Assembly: GCA_036186865.1 (NCBI GenBank) | Contig: AP025051.1 | Span: forward strand, 19,271,311-19,335,310 | Length of the DNA stretch: 64,000 nt | Source: Eustoma russellianum | Taxonomy: Eukaryota; Streptophyta; Magnoliopsida; Gentianales; Gentianaceae | Reading direction: 5' to 3' | In this document: positions 60,158-64,000 of the stretch, piece after piece | How positions within the stretch are numbered: position 1 is the first letter of the stretch | Layout of the letters: each line of letters starts with the position of its first letter | The notes under the pieces: model-generated | Seen by the model: the letters and a program-made list of their open reading frames with translations, nothing else | The model's database searches: none | What the model was told of the DNA's origin: nothing | Program-made: the position numbers and the translations under genes

Positions 60158-60960
60158 CCAGGTTACTCTATTCCACCATCTATCATTTCCTTTTCGTTTG
60201 AGTCTAGTCATTTCAAGTTCAGTTGTGTCCTTCTTCTATCCCTCATTCTACACGCCATTTGTCTATCATTCATACAAAAAAACATCCAGGTTGTTTGAGT
60301 TATTTGCATTTTGTTGAGTCTTGTTCTTCATCATTCTAGCATCTTTGTTGATTCTTGTTCTAGTGTCACGTTTATCCAACCTGTGCATCAAACATCTGAA
60401 ATTTTATCATTCAAACTTGAACAATTAGGGTTTGAGCATTTAGAGTACATTCAGCTCTCTTTTCACTACAACCATCAGCCTATAAAGCTACCTTGGTTTC
60501 AAATCATCTTGTTGCTACCGAAGCTTTTAGTTGGTGATGATTGTATGCATCTTATGATTCGCATTGTGATTAATTTCATGCTTTGAATCAAGTTAGTCCT
60601 GCGTGTGTTTGTCTTCACAAGCCATTCTCTACATCGACCAAACCCTAAATCCACACAATACCCACGGCCCAACCAACACCCACCCAAACCCAACCCTAAA
60701 ACTCTCCAACTAAATCCCAAACCACCCTATTTACACTCTTAACAAAAAGCCCCAACCCAATTTTCCCAAACAAAATCAGAATCAAAAGTTCCTAACTCAT
60801 TCGAAAAAATCCTAACCCTAGAATTTGAATTTTTATTAAATTCTATCCTACACCCATCCATTACCCAAATTAGCCACACAAATCCTCAATTACCAACCCA
60901 AACAGCCCATATACACCACCCATTCAGTTCCCAAAACGTAAATCCCACCCATACCCAAAC

Positions 60961-60970
60961 NNNNNNNNNN
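60961..60970. other. Assembly gap (10 N)
   Basis: Ten N between ACCCAAAC and ACCCAAACAC, so a repeat collapse or unresolved low-complexity join is likely. The true length is unknown. Confidence 0.99.
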
Positions 60971-61828
60971 ACCCAAACACGGCCTAAAACCCCAAATTGG
61001 AACCCTAACCCTAACCCTAATTCTTGCCAACCCTAATTTGCCTCACTTTTCAAGGTTATTTTGTTGCAATTCAAGGTTACAAACTGCAATTTAAAGTCAT
61101 TGCACTATTCTGCCCAAAAACAAAAGTTCTACATACAAAACGCATGAAATTCCAATTCTGCCCCTAGTCAAAAAAAGAAGAATCTGAACATTGCTCACAT
61201 TGAAATAGCAAGGAAGGGAAGGAAAACAGAAAAACAAGAGAAAAGAAAAAGGGCAAAACGTTTGTACATTACTTGAAATTTTTTTTGGGTGCAATTTGAA
61301 AACCTTGATACCGTATTTCATTTTTGCTACATACAACCTTCCTACCACATCTTATTATACTTATCCTGCTCTTCTTGAACCAATCACACTCTTGATTACT
61401 CGATTATTGCATGACTTGAACCATTTTGTGGATAATAAAGTGCATAGAATCAAAATTAACTAAAGATTACCCACGGCAACCCTTAGTTCATCTTTGGTTC
61501 AGCCTTATACATCAATTTTGGTTGCTTATTTTCTTTGAATCTTAGTAGAAAGTTCAAGTTTCTGTCCATTTCCCTTGATTCTATTTTGATACTATTTGGT
61601 GCAACTTGAAAGCAAAAGGGAAAAACAAGTGGAGATCGTTGTGATTTGGAGAAGCATTGGCAACACACTTTCTTAATTGATCACTTTGAGCCTTCTTAAC
61701 TTCAGGTTATCTAAGAAGCAAGGTGGTAAGAGAGGGAAAGAAGAGAAAGAGGAGTGTTCATAGTTTGCTTGTCTTTGTGTTAGTTTGCTTCTTTCCTTTT
61801 TTCTTTTTGTTTTCGATCCTTAGGTAAA

Positions 61829-62514
61829 ATGGAGAGCAGCACTCATTCCGCTTCTAGCAAATCAAAGGAAGCCGAGACCTTGGACAACACGCAACAACAA
61901 ATGCTGGAGATGCTCAAGAAACTAATGCACGACAATGAGGTAATCAAACATCGATTGGAGGATATTGAACGGAGCTACAAAACGAGTGACGGCCAAGGTA
62001 CAAGCAGGGTTGTTCCTCTACCACAACCTCGGCGTCACCCCCCAGAAGAAGTTAAGGATGACAACCTTAGACCACCACACATCGAGGCAAGAAGGTTTGT
62101 TCCTCCAACACAACCAAGAAGGTGCGCTCCAAGAAGGTACAATGATGATTACATTCCATATGAGCATGATGATTATGACTTTGATGACTACCCTCCCCGT
62201 GGTTACCAAAGATGCCAAAATCCCCTTTTCCCACAAGATGACGATTTTCTCAAAACAAAAATAAATATTCCCACGTTTTATGGTAAAAGTAATGCGAAGG
62301 AATATTTGTAATGGGAAACGAAAGTGGATCTAATCTTTTCTTGTACCAATTACAGTGAATTACAAAAAGTGAGGTACGCTTCTATTGAGTTTTCTGGTTA
62401 TGCACTAAATTGGTGGACAAATTTGTGTCGAAATAGAACTAAGACAAGACGACCGCCAATTGCCACTTGGGAAGAAATGAGTTTTAAATGAGACAACGTT
62501 TTATCCCAAACAAT
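61829..62514 (+). pseudogene. N-terminal gag of A#3, truncated
   Basis: ATG at 61829, MESSTHSASSKSKEAE, closely matching A#2's start. Nonsense TAA at 62309-62311 (KEYL, stop, where A#2 has LEWE). The same frame continues through gag (SCTNYSELQKV; SGYALNWW) to a small frameshift near 62482, and is cut at 62514. A#2's own stop at 22949 is absent here, so that stop is specific to A#2. Confidence 0.9.
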
Positions 62515-63531
62515 GAGAAAATCTCACTTATTAGCCTAAGGTTTGGTCCATTACTCAGTTAGCAGCCTAACGTTGATGAAACTCACTTAACAACAACTCT
62601 TTTGCCGAAATGTCTCACTTGTAGCCAGGTGACCGTTGACCAACCGTTGACCAACCGTTGACCAGCCGTTGACTTTCTCAGACCAACCAAAAGTTGACAC
62701 GTGGCGACCCTTTTTAATTAAAAAAATAAAATTGTATTTTTGAATAAAGTGATTTAAAAGGAATTTTAAAATTCTAAAAAATTGTAAAAATTAATTAAAA
62801 AATATTTTAAAAATCGAAAAATTAAGAAAAAAAGATAAAAATAATAAAAAATTACCCACAACGCCTCAGCACTCCACCCACCTATCCTCCCCCCACGCCA
62901 CACCAACCCCCCCAAAAAAATTTTTTTCACTCATAAGGCTGAGAAAGGCTTAGAGGGGCTGACAAGTGCACCCTACCCTGTTTTTTATGATCTCACACAA
63001 CGTTATCCCATTTTACAATTAGCTCTTCTTTTAAAATTGTTTTTCAACTTGATTTCATAGTCATGGTAGATAGTGTTAATTATTAAACAAGCATGGAGTA
63101 AATAACTATTTAAATATTATGTCAAAAGCAAATCTTAAATAACTTATATTAAAAATCTTTTTATTTTTATTTCCAATAACAAACATGACACAGGTACTGA
63201 TACCCATCTTGTATCTATCGTACTAATGAAATCATTTATCATATTATTATTTTTTTGTTTTCATATTTGAAATTAATTATTGCCCTATACAAACAGGAAG
63301 CTATGTGGATTCATTAACTTTTTTGATCGGTTTTTTAAAATTTATCGTATTTTTAACATTAACTTTCTTAGAACAAAATCATTTCAAAACTCGATTTGAT
63401 AAAATTTTATGGCGTTTATCGTATATTCTCACCATTGTAAAAGTATTGTCATAGTTACTCTTTTTTACATAGTATGAAACATAATATTTGATAAAATTTT
63501 ATGGCGTTTATCGTATATCCCCCGGCACCCC

Positions 63532-63595
63532 AAACAATCCAACCCCCAGCCCAAAACATTGTCATTTTCTTTTTGGACTGGGGGTTGGATTGTTT
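63532..63595 (+). repeat. 18-bp perfect inverted repeat
   Basis: Arms AAACAATCCAACCCCCAG (63532-63549) and its exact complement (63578-63595), separated by 28 bases. Would form a GC-rich stem. Inside the DNA transposon, with no known role. Confidence 0.85.
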
Positions 63596-63628
63596 CGGGT
63601 TCTGGGGGATGGTCGGAGCTTTGTGGGG

Positions 63629-63875
63629 GAGTTGAAAAAATTTTAAAATTTTTTTGGGGTGTGCGCGGGGTGGGAGAGGGGACGCAGGGGTGGTTAGGAT
63701 GTTATGAATGAGTTATAAAAAATTTTAAAAAAAAAATTCGCGAGAGGAGGGGGTGGAGGAGGGGACGCGGGTGTGGTCGGAGCGTCATGAATGAGTTAGA
63801 AAAAAATTTTAAAAATTTTTTTGGCCCGGGGGGTGCGGGGGGGTGGTGTGGCGTGGGAGGGGTAGGTGGGTGGAG
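63629..63875 (+). repeat. 82-bp tandem repeat in the DNA transposon
   Basis: Units starting GAGTT(G/A) at 63629, 63710 and 63793 (81 and 83 bp apart), each with an A/T run followed by a G-rich part and ATGAAT at the end. The third unit merges into the right inverted repeat. The units have diverged. Confidence 0.8.
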
Positions 63876-64000
63876 TGCTGGAGCGTTGTGGGTAATTTTT
63901 TATTATTTTTAACTTTTTTTCCAAATTTTTCGATTTTTAAAATGTTTTTTAATTAAATTTTACAATTTTTTAGAATTTTTACAAATAATAACATTTTTTA

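Larger units (their letters stand above)
60143..61828 (+). repeat. A#3 leader
   Basis: About 1.7 kb, homologous to A#2's leader including the G-poor CA-rich stretch (about 60610-61020) and short CCCTAA runs. It contains a 10-base run of N. No gene. Confidence 0.85.
58803..62514 (+). mobile_element. Family A element A#3, cut short by a DNA transposon
   Basis: 5' LTR, PBS, leader and N-terminal gag; interrupted at 62514 (CCCAAACAAT) by another transposon, whose far side is outside the window. Inserted into the copia element G. Its sequence is more diverged than A#2 and the array. Confidence 0.88.
62515..64000. mobile_element. DNA transposon with long terminal inverted repeats, probably Mutator-like, non-autonomous
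   Basis: Begins GAGAAAATCTCACTTATTAG right after gag sequence. About 62766-62930 reappears as its reverse complement at about 63790-63985 (ACCCACAACG, CACTCCACCCACC, CACGCCACACCA and AATTTTT runs). The outer end of the right repeat lies past the window. The middle (62930-63630) has no gene. A 200-bp-plus inverted repeat and no coding capacity suggest a non-autonomous Mutator-like element; the target duplication (9 bp expected) cannot be checked. Confidence 0.6.

Overview
This is plant nuclear DNA made almost entirely of nested transposable elements. I found no host gene, tRNA, rRNA or CRISPR array. The evidence for a plant is the set of Ty3/gypsy and Ty1/copia elements with initiator-methionine-tRNA primer sites (TGGTATCAGAGC), long AT-rich LTRs, 5-bp target duplications and an RTE-type LINE. 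I cannot name the species. Several families resemble the CRM clade of chromoviruses, so a pericentromeric or otherwise heterochromatic origin is plausible but unproven.

Families (names local to this report). A: gypsy, CRM-like, LTR about 1.34-1.46 kb (four insertions). C: gypsy related to A, LTR up to 1.45 kb (one truncated element, one solo LTR). E: a third relative (one solo LTR). B: gypsy-type with about 5-kb LTRs, a gag gene and no pol (two elements). D: solo LTRs of 3.0-3.4 kb, possibly copia (two, in opposite orientations). F: one partial LTR related to B. G: degenerate copia coding region. In addition there is one 5'-truncated RTE LINE and one TIR DNA transposon that runs off the right edge.

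Layout. 1-5482: A#1, entering from the left, inserted in the 5' LTR of B#2. 5552-39369: B#1, inserted in that same B#2 LTR with target duplication CTAAG. Inside B#1 lie a tandem A array (7512-18714, duplication TTGAA) that itself carries a reverse-strand C element (8316-13205); the most complete A element (A#2, 19386-28653); a solo D LTR (29293-32325, duplication TATGG); and the LINE (32867-34104, 17-bp duplication). 39370-55661: the rest of B#2, carrying a solo C LTR (41662-43106, duplication CCTAA) and a reverse solo D LTR (46876-50313, duplication ACACC), which holds a solo E LTR (47509-48971, duplication ATATG). 55662-57065: end of the F LTR. 57066-58802: copia G. 58803-62514: A#3. 62515-64000: the DNA transposon.

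The most notable features are these. In families A, C and E the gag-pol reading frame runs through the polypurine tract into the 3' LTR, so the LTR encodes the last 55-63 residues of the polyprotein; this frame is open in all ten LTR copies seen. Family B has LTRs more than three times longer than its internal region and keeps gag but not pol. The A array has three LTRs and two internal regions with the same deletion junction. None of the coding regions is intact; all are recorded as pseudogenes.
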